Shown: positions 45,113 to 53,464 of the stretch, piece after piece
How positions within the stretch are numbered: the first letter of the stretch is position 1
Layout of the letters: the number at the start of each line of letters is the position of its first letter
Source of the DNA: an uncultured Acetatifactor sp.
Lineage (GTDB): Bacteria > Bacillota > Clostridia > Lachnospirales > Lachnospiraceae
DNA: 64,000 nt
Direction of reading: 5' to 3'
Assembly (NCBI GenBank): GCA_910589655.1
Contig: CAJUTJ010000172.1
Coordinates: 1 to 64,000, forward strand
The notes under the pieces: model-generated
What the model saw: the letters and a program-made list of their open reading frames with translations, nothing else
Told to the model about the DNA's origin: nothing
Databases searched by the model: none
Position numbers and translations under genes: made by a program

Positions 45113-46231
45113 TTAATCGGACCGGACAAACTCGGGAATCAATTCGTAAACAGCCGGAAAGCCTACGGTGATATCTTGTAATTTCCACGGATAGGGCACG
45201 GACTCTGCTATCTCTATACGAAAAATCAGACTGCTGTCTCCGTATGGAAAGGTACCTTCTAATCTGTTTCCGTCATTTGAGGATCTAAACAGCGGCGGAT
45301 TCTTCTGCAGAAAGTCTCCCCACTGTTCCACCCATTGAAGTTCGTCCGCCGTCATTTCTGCCTCCTCCCATTCGGTATTTAACAAATAGCTCTTGCTTGT
45401 GCTTGTGCTTTCTACAAAATCTAAGTCATAATTTGCATCACCTTTGTCCGTTACATCATGTCTTATCTCTTCCACAAAGCCTCTATCATACAAATAATAA
45501 CTATACCAGTCATAAAAATTCGTCTCCGCAATCCCGCTGAAATAATAAGCGGTAGTCTCCCACGAATGCAAATAATCCTCATAGGTTGATAAGCCAAGAA
45601 AACGGTTTAAGCTTAAATTATAATCGCCGTAAGCTTTATTATGGCGGTCACTCCACATTGCTCCCCAATCCGCATGAATGCCATAAACTTCGCCCGTATT
45701 GGCCTCCACCAGAAATTTGTACGCTGCCCCCTCCTCCTTCGCAGACTCCAGTTCAATATACCATAGGATAAAATTGACTCCTTTGGCATAATCATCACTA
45801 TAAATCACATATTGCTTCCAATCCTTGACCTCGCAGGAAAAATAAGCTTCCGAAAGAAGTCCCATATCGACCAATGTTAAAATATTATCTCTGTAAATCC
45901 CATGATCCGACTTCAAAAACGCATCCAGCTTCTGATAATCCGTCAGTTCCTCCGATGCCACATAAAAATTTGCGGATTCCGTCCGGTTTTCTGCAAAATT
46001 CACCATCCGCTGGTAAAAAGAAGTTTCATAATTTGTGCTAAGGACAGCCACATCCGTATTTTCTCTCTCTTCCAGCACGGTGTCTCTGCACTGTCTGCCG
46101 TCCTGAAGCCCAAAGACCCATCCCGGACTGAAAAACGCCACGCCAACCAAAGCAATCAGAGCGGACACGGAAACAATATATAATAATTTTTTGGAATGCT
46201 TACCCTTGCTTTGTTTTCTTTTTCCGCGCAT
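45113..46231 (-). CDS. Membrane-anchored protein of unknown function, linked to a two-component system
   Basis: I do not recognise this 372-residue protein. It has a basic N-terminus (MRGKRKQSKGKHSKK), a single transmembrane helix at about 16-40, and an extracytoplasmic domain rich in Tyr, Trp and Asp. The body holds YVIYSDDYAKGVNFILWYIELESAKEEG, then a probable strand YKFLVEANTGEVYGI. The gene overlaps the histidine-kinase stop by 32 bases, so it is coupled to that kinase. It may be an accessory sensor or a regulated output; nothing in it decides between these. Confidence 0.7.
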   Translation of the reverse strand: MRGKRKQSKGKHSKKLLYIVSVSALIALVGVAFFSPGWVFGLQDGRQCRDTVLEERENTDVAVLSTNYETSFYQRMVNFAENRTESANFYVASEELTDYQKLDAFLKSDHGIYRDNILTLVDMGLLSEAYFSCEVKDWKQYVIYSDDYAKGVNFILWYIELESAKEEGAAYKFLVEANTGEVYGIHADWGAMWSDRHNKAYGDYNLSLNRFLGLSTYEDYLHSWETTAYYFSGIAETNFYDWYSYYLYDRGFVEEIRHDVTDKGDANYDLDFVESTSTSKSYLLNTEWEEAEMTADELQWVEQWGDFLQKNPPLFRSSNDGNRLEGTFPYGDSSLIFRIEIAESVPYPWKLQDITVGFPAVYELIPEFVRSD

Positions 46232-47681
46232 TTGTCCTTTCCTTCTTTGCCGTCCCCGCCGGGAAGACCACCTTCATTACCGTTCCTTCTCCCAGTTTGC
46301 TGTCAATCTGCAACATTCCCCCGTGAAGTTTTATAATCTTATAACACAGCGCCATGCCGATACCTGCACCGCCCTCTTTGCGGGAACGGGATTTGTCCAC
46401 CATATAAAATGCCTCGGTAATACGGCTGATCTCCTCCTGAGGAATCCCCCGGCCGTTGTCCACCACTTTAATCTCATAATCACCGTTGGGCAGACTGCTC
46501 CCTTTTAACAAAATGAATCCTTGTTCTCCCTTGTCCATCGCCTTCGCCGCATTATCCAGAAGATTATACAGCAGCGAGAGCAAAAGCTCCATATCCCCGC
46601 GGATAGTTCCCTTATCCATATCCACCTTTCCGCGGATATTTCTCTGCATCCAAATAGGCCTGACGGTAGCCCGGATATTTTCTTCCAAATGCTTTGTCTG
46701 GATCAGCCTTTGTTCCAAAGGATTCTTATCCATGCTGACCAGTTCCAACAGCTTATGGGACAGGCTTTCCAATCGTTTTCCCTGACTATAGATATAAAAA
46801 GTGGCCTCCGCCCTCTCCTCCTCCGATATCTTCATGGAATTCATCATATCCGCATAACCGATAATGGAAGTAAGAGGTGTCTTCAACTCATGGGCAAACG
46901 CCGCCGTGAAATCTTCTTTCTGCTTTGCCTCCAGCGCTTTTGCCTCCGCCTGCTCCACCAGCCTGTCCGCCATACGGTTGAAGCTTCTCGCCAGCTCTCC
47001 GATCTCATCACTGCTTTTGTTATAAGAGCGCAGATCCATCCTTCCGTCGGCAATCTGCTTCGCCACACGATCCAGACTGCGGATGGGTCTGGTAATATAT
47101 CTGGACAAACCGTAGATACCGATACTTCCCACCGCCAAAAGTCCCAGAAGAGCCGTCCTATACTGCCGGAGAAGGTTCTGCCTGTCTTCATAAATCGGAG
47201 TCAGTTCCCGGCACAGCCCCAGATACAATGGCTTCTCTGCCGCAGAGGTAACGGAAACCATAAACATATAATAGGCATCCTCGAATTTTCGGACACAATA
47301 ACCATAGGTGTTTCCGGCATCTTTCAAAGAGCTCACCAAACCGGCCACTTCCTGATCAAATCCCCATCCGGCCACATATTCCTCTCCCGTATAGTAAGAT
47401 CCGTCATCCTTCAGCACAAAAAGACGGCTCCCATCCCGCTCCACACTGTGCGTAATGCTGTCCAAGGTTCTGCTGACCGCATAATCCTCCCCGAATTCTT
47501 CCGTGGAACGATACCCCATCTCAAATAGAAAAACAAACATCCGGCTCTCGCTGTTCCCTCTTTCAATCTCCTTATTTAAGAGCTGTGTGAAGTTGGAGGA
47601 AAGCATCCAAATGCCGAAACCCATAAAAATAGCAGTCAATAATGCAGTTGTAGTAAGAAACAGCTTATCCGAAAATCTCAT
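46200..47681 (-). CDS. Sensor histidine kinase with HAMP domain
   Basis: A 493-residue kinase. It has a transmembrane helix at each side of an extracytoplasmic sensor region of about 130 residues, a HAMP domain (RYITRPIRSLDRVAKQIADG), HisKA with the phospho-acceptor His in FAHELKTPLTSIIGY, and HATPase_c with NLLDNAAKAM, DNGRGI and GIGMALCYKII. The start overlaps the response regulator stop (ATGA) and follows GGAGG. The signal is not predictable from sequence. Confidence 0.93.
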   Translation of the reverse strand: MRFSDKLFLTTTALLTAIFMGFGIWMLSSNFTQLLNKEIERGNSESRMFVFLFEMGYRSTEEFGEDYAVSRTLDSITHSVERDGSRLFVLKDDGSYYTGEEYVAGWGFDQEVAGLVSSLKDAGNTYGYCVRKFEDAYYMFMVSVTSAAEKPLYLGLCRELTPIYEDRQNLLRQYRTALLGLLAVGSIGIYGLSRYITRPIRSLDRVAKQIADGRMDLRSYNKSSDEIGELARSFNRMADRLVEQAEAKALEAKQKEDFTAAFAHELKTPLTSIIGYADMMNSMKISEEERAEATFYIYSQGKRLESLSHKLLELVSMDKNPLEQRLIQTKHLEENIRATVRPIWMQRNIRGKVDMDKGTIRGDMELLLSLLYNLLDNAAKAMDKGEQGFILLKGSSLPNGDYEIKVVDNGRGIPQEEISRITEAFYMVDKSRSRKEGGAGIGMALCYKIIKLHGGMLQIDSKLGEGTVMKVVFPAGTAKKERTNARKKKTKQG

Positions 47682-48334
47682 TCCGCCTCCAGACGATACC
47701 CCACTTTATACACCGCGGAAATTTCGTTATCCCAATTCAGCTTTTTCTTCAATCTCTGAATATGCAGATCCACCGTCCTGCTCTGCCCCACATATTCCCC
47801 TCCCCAGACCGTCTCGTAAATTGTCTCACGATACAGAGCAATATTTCGGTTTCTGACAAGCAAAAGCAGCAGATCAAATTCCTTCATGGTAAGAGGAATC
47901 TGCTCGCCGTTTCTGGTGACGGCTCTGGAAGCGGTGTCTATGACAATATCAAAAACCTCCATCACATTTTCCGTCTTATGATATCTGCGGAGAACCGCTT
48001 CCACTCTGGCCAGCAGTTCTACAATCTCGAAAGGCTTGGTCAGATAGTCATCCGCCCCCATTTTCAAACCCTTCACTTTATTTTCCGTAGTTCCGAGAGC
48101 CGTCAGGAAGATCACCGGAAGCTCCAGCGTCCTTGCATAATCCATCAGCTCATATCCGTTGATACCCGGAAGCATCACATCCAGCAGCACCAGATCCGGC
48201 TTCTCCGTCTCCATATAATCGGCAGCGGTTTCCCCGTCGGCGGCCCAAACACAGTTATAACCCGCTCTTCTTAAATTCATTTTGATCAAATTTGCAATAG
48301 GTTCCTCATCCTCTGCAATCAGAATTTTTATCAT
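47678..48334 (-). CDS. OmpR-family response regulator
   Basis: A 218-residue regulator with a receiver domain (acidic pair AEDEEP, phospho-Asp in LVLLDVMLPG, KPFE lysine) and a C-terminal winged helix (ISLTMKEFDLLLLLVRN-type text, here IPLTMKEFDLLLLLVRN). It is the first gene of regulator-kinase-unknown, so the three form one signalling operon. A dispersed repeat element sits in its 5' leader. Confidence 0.93.
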   Translation of the reverse strand: MIKILIAEDEEPIANLIKMNLRRAGYNCVWAADGETAADYMETEKPDLVLLDVMLPGINGYELMDYARTLELPVIFLTALGTTENKVKGLKMGADDYLTKPFEIVELLARVEAVLRRYHKTENVMEVFDIVIDTASRAVTRNGEQIPLTMKEFDLLLLLVRNRNIALYRETIYETVWGGEYVGQSRTVDLHIQRLKKKLNWDNEISAVYKVGYRLEAE

Positions 48335-48344
48335 TTTTATTCAA

Positions 48345-48378
48345 CCTTCCCGTCATGCCGACGCAGCCGGCACAAACC
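48345..48378 (-). repeat. Copy A of a dispersed intergenic repeat, upstream of the response regulator
   Basis: On the minus strand the sequence reads GGTTTGTGCCGGCTGC then GTCGGCATGACGGGAAGG. It matches copy B (7721-7754, before yhbY) at about 27 of 34 positions and is related to copy C (37744-37782). The centre GCCGGC TGC GTCGGC can form a short hairpin. All three copies lie just upstream of minus-strand genes. Confidence 0.6.
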
Positions 48379-48427
48379 TAACATTTTGCATACCGTAATT
48401 TTGTACCCTGAATGTATCAATATTGTA

Positions 48428-50518
48428 TCACACCCCTTTTTCCAATGCAAAACGCTTCGCCATTGCCTTTAAATACTTCTCGTTGCGGCCGGCCGCCACA
48501 AGCATAGGAGCACAGGCATCTCTGCCGCTGATCCGGAACATAAAAGCTTCTTTTTTAAAATGCTCCGAATAGTCCGTGACAAAATCCAAAATTCCCCTCC
48601 TGATTTCCCGTATCCCCTCCTGATTCTCGTCTCGGTTTCCGAACCGCAGTCTGACCTCCCGTCCGTCCTCCGAACAAATGCCGGCAGACTCCTCCCCCTC
48701 AAAACCATATCCCAGAAACTTCCTCTGGCAGGAGGACAGTAGAAGTTCCCAATATACATTGTAGTCCTTATCGGGGTCATGCTTTTTCATTACATCCCTG
48801 TTGTGCGACTGGGAAAACAAATAAGACACCAGCTTTCCGTTCTGTAAGAAAATTTCTCCGGCATCCGGCTCCGCATTATGTATCGTGTTGGTTCCGGCGA
48901 TGATTCCCGTGATCTGGCAAGGCAGTTTCCACACTTTCTCTACAAGATAGGAAAGGGATAGGGCCCCGCTGCCCGCCCAGCCTATGTCAACGGCCGCCGC
49001 CCGGTTTATACCTTTCAATTCCTTCTCAAAATATACTTCCGCCGCTTTTTGTCCCTCTCGGTAAATAGAGCATATCTCCTCATAATGGGTTCGAAGAAAG
49101 CTTTTCAGCACATCCACATTTTTATCCGTCAATTCCTCCGACAGCCGCAGAACAGGGTAAGGCTCTCCGCTTTTTGCGGACTGTACGGTCTCTGCGGATG
49201 CGTCGCCCCCGTCTGGCAAAAACGCCCCCAGCGGCTGTAAATCCATTCCTTCCAAAATCTCACCTACGGATATGCCTTGGTTAACCTTATGATAAAGATA
49301 TCTGCGAAAATAATCGTAGCTGTCATACTCGGCCATCAGCTTGGTGGCTGCTCCTCTGGACCAATAAATATAGGCCGTATTCTCTCCGGGGTACATCCTG
49401 TCATAAACCTCTTTTAAAATATCCCCGTCCCGGGACAAAAACAAAAGCTTTTCTATAGGATGACTGCGACAGTATTCATGAATGAAGCAACAGTACCCCA
49501 GCACAAACAAACCTCCGTAGATAAAGCCGTATTCGTATTCTATAGAATACGCCGCACCGCCCCGGTATAAACGATTATTTACAATTCCGCGGTATGCTCC
49601 CCCCGTCAGCGGAGACATGTCACAGGCGCGGTAATCCGATGACCGTTTATTTACATTGGGGTAATACACCGCTTGAAAACCGCATCTCTCCGCCATTTTC
49701 ACATCGCTTTGTTCATTGTCCCCCACATGAACCAATGACGCTTCCGGCGGAAGCTCTTCCCGAACCCGCTTGTAAAGCTCTCCGGATCCCTTATTTTTCC
49801 CGTATTCACAGGAAACGTACAGCTTCTCCAATCCCGAATATCCGTTTTTTTCCAACAGCTCCCCTAAAAATGCCTGAGGAAGGTACATGTCGGATATACA
49901 GATAATTTTCTTCCCTTGGGCACGCAATGCATCAAATACTTTCAGCATAAAAGGATTGGCATAACAAAATTCTTCTTCCAGCTCCCGCTCCCACAGCATA
50001 CCTTTCTCTGCCGGAATGCCCGTCTCTCTCTCTATGCGTTTCCATATCTCCTGAAAAGTGACCTCATAGTGTCCCCGCTCCCGAAAGCAGTCCCTGCGTG
50101 CCAGCGCCTCCTGCTCCACACGGATTCTCTTGATATCCAGAAGCCCCAGCCTGTCGCCTAAAAAATAGAACAAATCCGCGGGAGCCGAAAAGGGCCGGAA
50201 AATCAAAGTGTCAAACACGTCGAAGGAAATGACATCATACTTTGACAATCTTTCCGCAAAGTCTTCAACCGTCAATCCTTCCTTGGTGCAGAACATAGAT
50301 TCCGGCTCCTCCGGCAATTGCTTTTCCTCATAAATTTCCGCCGCTTCTTCTCTGGCAAGGAAACGACAGAACAAACAGTAATAGCAAACGTTCAATAAAA
50401 GCAGATATGCATAGGATACAAGTCTTCCTCCCGTCCCTCTGTGGTCATGGATTTTATGGTATCTGCTTCTGATTCCGCTGTGGCGGTTCACCAGAAAATT
50501 GTATATCCGCATTCTCAT
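48428..50518 (-). CDS. Large HAD-superfamily protein of the polysaccharide-locus type
   Basis: A 696-residue protein. A HAD phosphatase-like domain occupies about residues 90-300: motif I DVISFDVFDTL (Asp100, Asp102/103 region), motif II ICISDMY and motif IV VHVGDNEQSD. The C-terminal 350 residues, containing EKLLFLSRDGDILKEVYDR and AVDIGWAGSGALSLSYL, are the part shared with proteins encoded in capsule and exopolysaccharide loci. The N-terminus has one hydrophobic stretch (LVSYAYLLLLNVCYYCLF). Its substrate is unknown. Here it lies between recQ and the two-component system rather than inside the glycosyltransferase group 8 kb away. Confidence 0.8.
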   Translation of the reverse strand: MRMRIYNFLVNRHSGIRSRYHKIHDHRGTGGRLVSYAYLLLLNVCYYCLFCRFLAREEAAEIYEEKQLPEEPESMFCTKEGLTVEDFAERLSKYDVISFDVFDTLIFRPFSAPADLFYFLGDRLGLLDIKRIRVEQEALARRDCFRERGHYEVTFQEIWKRIERETGIPAEKGMLWERELEEEFCYANPFMLKVFDALRAQGKKIICISDMYLPQAFLGELLEKNGYSGLEKLYVSCEYGKNKGSGELYKRVREELPPEASLVHVGDNEQSDVKMAERCGFQAVYYPNVNKRSSDYRACDMSPLTGGAYRGIVNNRLYRGGAAYSIEYEYGFIYGGLFVLGYCCFIHEYCRSHPIEKLLFLSRDGDILKEVYDRMYPGENTAYIYWSRGAATKLMAEYDSYDYFRRYLYHKVNQGISVGEILEGMDLQPLGAFLPDGGDASAETVQSAKSGEPYPVLRLSEELTDKNVDVLKSFLRTHYEEICSIYREGQKAAEVYFEKELKGINRAAAVDIGWAGSGALSLSYLVEKVWKLPCQITGIIAGTNTIHNAEPDAGEIFLQNGKLVSYLFSQSHNRDVMKKHDPDKDYNVYWELLLSSCQRKFLGYGFEGEESAGICSEDGREVRLRFGNRDENQEGIREIRRGILDFVTDYSEHFKKEAFMFRISGRDACAPMLVAAGRNEKYLKAMAKRFALEKGV

Positions 50519-50569
50519 TTTCCATCCTCCAAGTGTGCTTTCATACCGATACCGAGTCTTCTACCCTTT

Positions 50570-52468
50570 TCATCCGAAATAATATTTTCCCTTTGCCCCT
50601 CCGGTAAATTCTTTGATCCGGGATATAAACCGCTCACCGTATTTCTCATATTTATGTTCCCCCACTCCGGTGACGCGCAGCATTTCCGCCTTGTTAAAGG
50701 GCAGCTTGACACACATATCCACCAAGGATTTGTCGGAAAAAACAATGTAGGGAGGAACCGATTCCTCCTTGGCAATTTCCGTGCGCAGTGTGCGCAAAAC
50801 TTCAAAGCATTCAAGCCCTTTGGAATTCAGTACGTCCGACTTACGGCTCCGTTTCCCTTTCGAAGAACCGTCGGTTACACCGGATGCACCAAAGCTTCCT
50901 CCACGCGCCGCGGAAGTCTCGGACTTAGGCGGCAATTTCAGCATAACCTTCCGCCTGCCGTCCGCTACTTCTGCAGCCAAGGGCGCCAGCTTTAATAACG
51001 CATACTTGTCCGCCGTCTGATGCAGTACACCGTCCTGAAGAAGCTTCTGAATCAGCTTTTTGATCTCCGTCTCCTGAAGCTTCCGTAGTCCCCCATAAGA
51101 GGCAAATCTGCTCACATTATACTCCCTCAGCTTTGCGGTATCCGCTCCCATCAGCGTCCCTGTCACTACATTAATACCGTACCTGCCGCCCTGTTCTCTT
51201 ATGCATTGTATCACTTGAAGAGCTTCCTCAGACATGTCCTCTTCCTTGTACTCCTTATTACAATTAGAACAATTTCCGCAGTCGCCGCCTTTTTCCCCAA
51301 AATACCGGAGAATGTAATTTCGCAGACAGTCTGTGGTAGTACAATAAAAATTCATGACCCGCAGCCGTTCTTCGTCCCGCTCCCGGATGGCCTGAAGCTC
51401 CTCCTCGCCGAAATTCTCCTCTTTCTGCTCTTTATTTTCTATTAAAAAGCGGTTTACCATCACATCCTGAGGGGAATACAGCAGGATACACTCCGAGGGC
51501 TCTCCGTCCCTTCCCGCACGTCCCGCTTCCTGATAATAATTTTCCATGCTTTGCGGCATGTTATAATGAATCACATACCGCACATTGGATTTATCAATAC
51601 CCATTCCGAACGCATTGGTAGCCACCATGACGGGCTTCACGTCATAAATGAAATCGTCCTGATTACACTTGCGTTCCTCTGCAGATAATCCGGCGTGGTA
51701 TCTGGCAGCAGGCAGATCCATCCGGCAGAGCAGCTCATGTACCTGTTCTACATTTTTGCGGGTGGCGCAGTAAATAATGCCGCTCTCACCGCTGTGTCCC
51801 GCCACATAATCCAGTAAAAAGGTATTTTTGCGCTTCGGTGTCTCCACCCCGAAATAGAGGTTTTTCCTGTCAAATCCCGTGATTAGAATCTCCGGATCCT
51901 TTAGACCCAGCACACAAATGATATCTTCCTTTACCGCCCCCGTGGCTGTGGCCGTAAACGCACTTAATACAGGCCGCGCGGAAAGCTGCCCCACAAACCG
52001 GACAATCTTAAGGTAGCTCGGACGGAAATCCTGTCCCCACTGGGAAATACAATGGGCTTCGTCAACGGCAACCATACTGATTTCCACCTTTTGGGCAAAC
52101 CACATAAAAGAAGCTGTCTCCAAGCGCTCCGGAGCAACATAAATAATCTTATACCGTCCTTCCGCAGCATACTGCAAAGCCTTCGCTATTTGGTTTTCCG
52201 TAAGGGAGCTATTGATAAAGGCAGCATGTATACCCGCATGGTTCAAAGACTGAACCTGATCCTTCATCAGGGAAATAAGAGGAGATATGACCAATGTAAT
52301 TCCGGGAAGCATCAGCGCCGGAACCTGATAGCAAATGGATTTCCCCGCTCCGGTAGGCATGATGCCCAAAACGTCCCTTCCGCTCAAAATGCCGTCTATC
52401 AAAAGCTCCTGCCCTTCCCGGAACGCATCATATCCGAAATATTTCTTTAATACCGCAAATTTGTCCAA
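50570..52468 (-). CDS. recQ: ATP-dependent DNA helicase RecQ
   Basis: A 632-residue 3'-5' helicase. Motif I is MPTGAGKSICYQ, motif II VDEAHCISQWGQDFRPSY, motif VI YQEAGRAGRDG. The zinc-binding Cys set appears in TTTDCLRNYILRYFGE and GGDCGNCSNC. A winged-helix and a C-terminal HRDC domain (LRTEIAKEESVPPYIVFSD) complete it. I place the start at TTG 52468: GGAGG is seven bases upstream and the product then begins LDKFAVLKKYFGYDAFREGQ, as in RecQ proteins. An ATG 12 codons farther out has no such site. Confidence 0.94.
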   Translation of the reverse strand: MDKFAVLKKYFGYDAFREGQELLIDGILSGRDVLGIMPTGAGKSICYQVPALMLPGITLVISPLISLMKDQVQSLNHAGIHAAFINSSLTENQIAKALQYAAEGRYKIIYVAPERLETASFMWFAQKVEISMVAVDEAHCISQWGQDFRPSYLKIVRFVGQLSARPVLSAFTATATGAVKEDIICVLGLKDPEILITGFDRKNLYFGVETPKRKNTFLLDYVAGHSGESGIIYCATRKNVEQVHELLCRMDLPAARYHAGLSAEERKCNQDDFIYDVKPVMVATNAFGMGIDKSNVRYVIHYNMPQSMENYYQEAGRAGRDGEPSECILLYSPQDVMVNRFLIENKEQKEENFGEEELQAIRERDEERLRVMNFYCTTTDCLRNYILRYFGEKGGDCGNCSNCNKEYKEEDMSEEALQVIQCIREQGGRYGINVVTGTLMGADTAKLREYNVSRFASYGGLRKLQETEIKKLIQKLLQDGVLHQTADKYALLKLAPLAAEVADGRRKVMLKLPPKSETSAARGGSFGASGVTDGSSKGKRSRKSDVLNSKGLECFEVLRTLRTEIAKEESVPPYIVFSDKSLVDMCVKLPFNKAEMLRVTGVGEHKYEKYGERFISRIKEFTGGAKGKYYFG

Positions 52469-52595
52469 TCTGTAACCTCCATGCTTAAGCTCTGTTTCAA
52501 ACACGGAAATATCATATCACAATCTGCGGCAAAAGTCATTCAAAAACTGTATTTTACTGCAAAGGCAATAACCGGTTCATGTTGCTTTTTGCCCT

Positions 52596-53396
52596 TTATA
52601 TCATAGAAAACTTTTTCAGAACCTCTGACGCATCCTCCCGCCATTCTGATGTACGGAGACTTTCTAAAAATTGATATGCTTCTTGCGAGAGATCCTTAAA
52701 TTTGCAAAAGCTGTATATAACTTCTTTGCGGTATTTCTGATCCTTTGTGTTTTGAAAAGCGTGAATCAGCGCATGGGCGTTTCCCGGCTCCTGCCACATA
52801 AATTTCCATGTTGGTGTTACATCATAACCGGCCAACAGCTCAGAATAGAAATTTTCACACCATGTAAGGAAATCCGGGCTGCCCTTTGGATACATGGGCG
52901 CCCTGTCACAATCGTAATCCATATACACTACCCGCCCCCGCTGGGGGCCAGTCACAATCAAATAAGCAATATATGTCAGATCCATGGCGCACAGACTAAT
53001 CGTTCCATCTGTTCGATCCCCTTCCCAATCACTATCACCACCATACAATTCTTCCCATTCTGTTTCCGCCAGTTTACAAGCCAACTGCTCTGATACCCGA
53101 CGAATTCCTTCATCCACTTTTCTCATAGGATTGAAATCTGCAAAAAATGTACCCGGACACGCCCCGCCCCGGCCTACTTGGGTCAGGTAGTACACATACT
53201 CTACAGGAAGCTCTACGCCTGACTTTTTCTCAAATTCTCTGATATCCGATAACTGAACGGGAGAACTGATTTTCCAATGATGGTAAAGAGAGGCATAGTA
53301 GTGTTTTTGATATGCCGGAGTGCGGGCAGTTTCTTCAATCATGGCTTTAATTCTGTCGCACTGTGCAAGCAATGTAGAATCCTCAAGCTGATACAT
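52596..53396 (-). CDS. SMI1/KNR4 family protein
   Basis: A 266-residue protein with an SMI1/KNR4 (SUKH-like) domain: LSDIREFEKKSGVELPVEYVYYLTQVGRGG, then a segment with Asp/Trp/Gly patches and SPDFLTWCENFYSELL. Domains of this kind often act as immunity proteins against contact-dependent toxins or as protein-interaction modules. No toxin is adjacent. The C-terminal third is helical. The start at 53396 follows GGAGG by nine bases; seven extra upstream codons are rejected. Confidence 0.75.
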   Translation of the reverse strand: MYQLEDSTLLAQCDRIKAMIEETARTPAYQKHYYASLYHHWKISSPVQLSDIREFEKKSGVELPVEYVYYLTQVGRGGACPGTFFADFNPMRKVDEGIRRVSEQLACKLAETEWEELYGGDSDWEGDRTDGTISLCAMDLTYIAYLIVTGPQRGRVVYMDYDCDRAPMYPKGSPDFLTWCENFYSELLAGYDVTPTWKFMWQEPGNAHALIHAFQNTKDQKYRKEVIYSFCKFKDLSQEAYQFLESLRTSEWREDASEVLKKFSMI

Positions 53397-53464
53397 CAAA
53401 CATTTCCTCCATATCATGTGATAAACCCAATTAATCCGTTGTATGAAAAGGGATTATGGCTCCC

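Noticed and set aside
46521..47528. 335-codon plus-strand open frame opposite the histidine kinase
   Set aside because: Antisense shadow of a clear kinase; no start signals.
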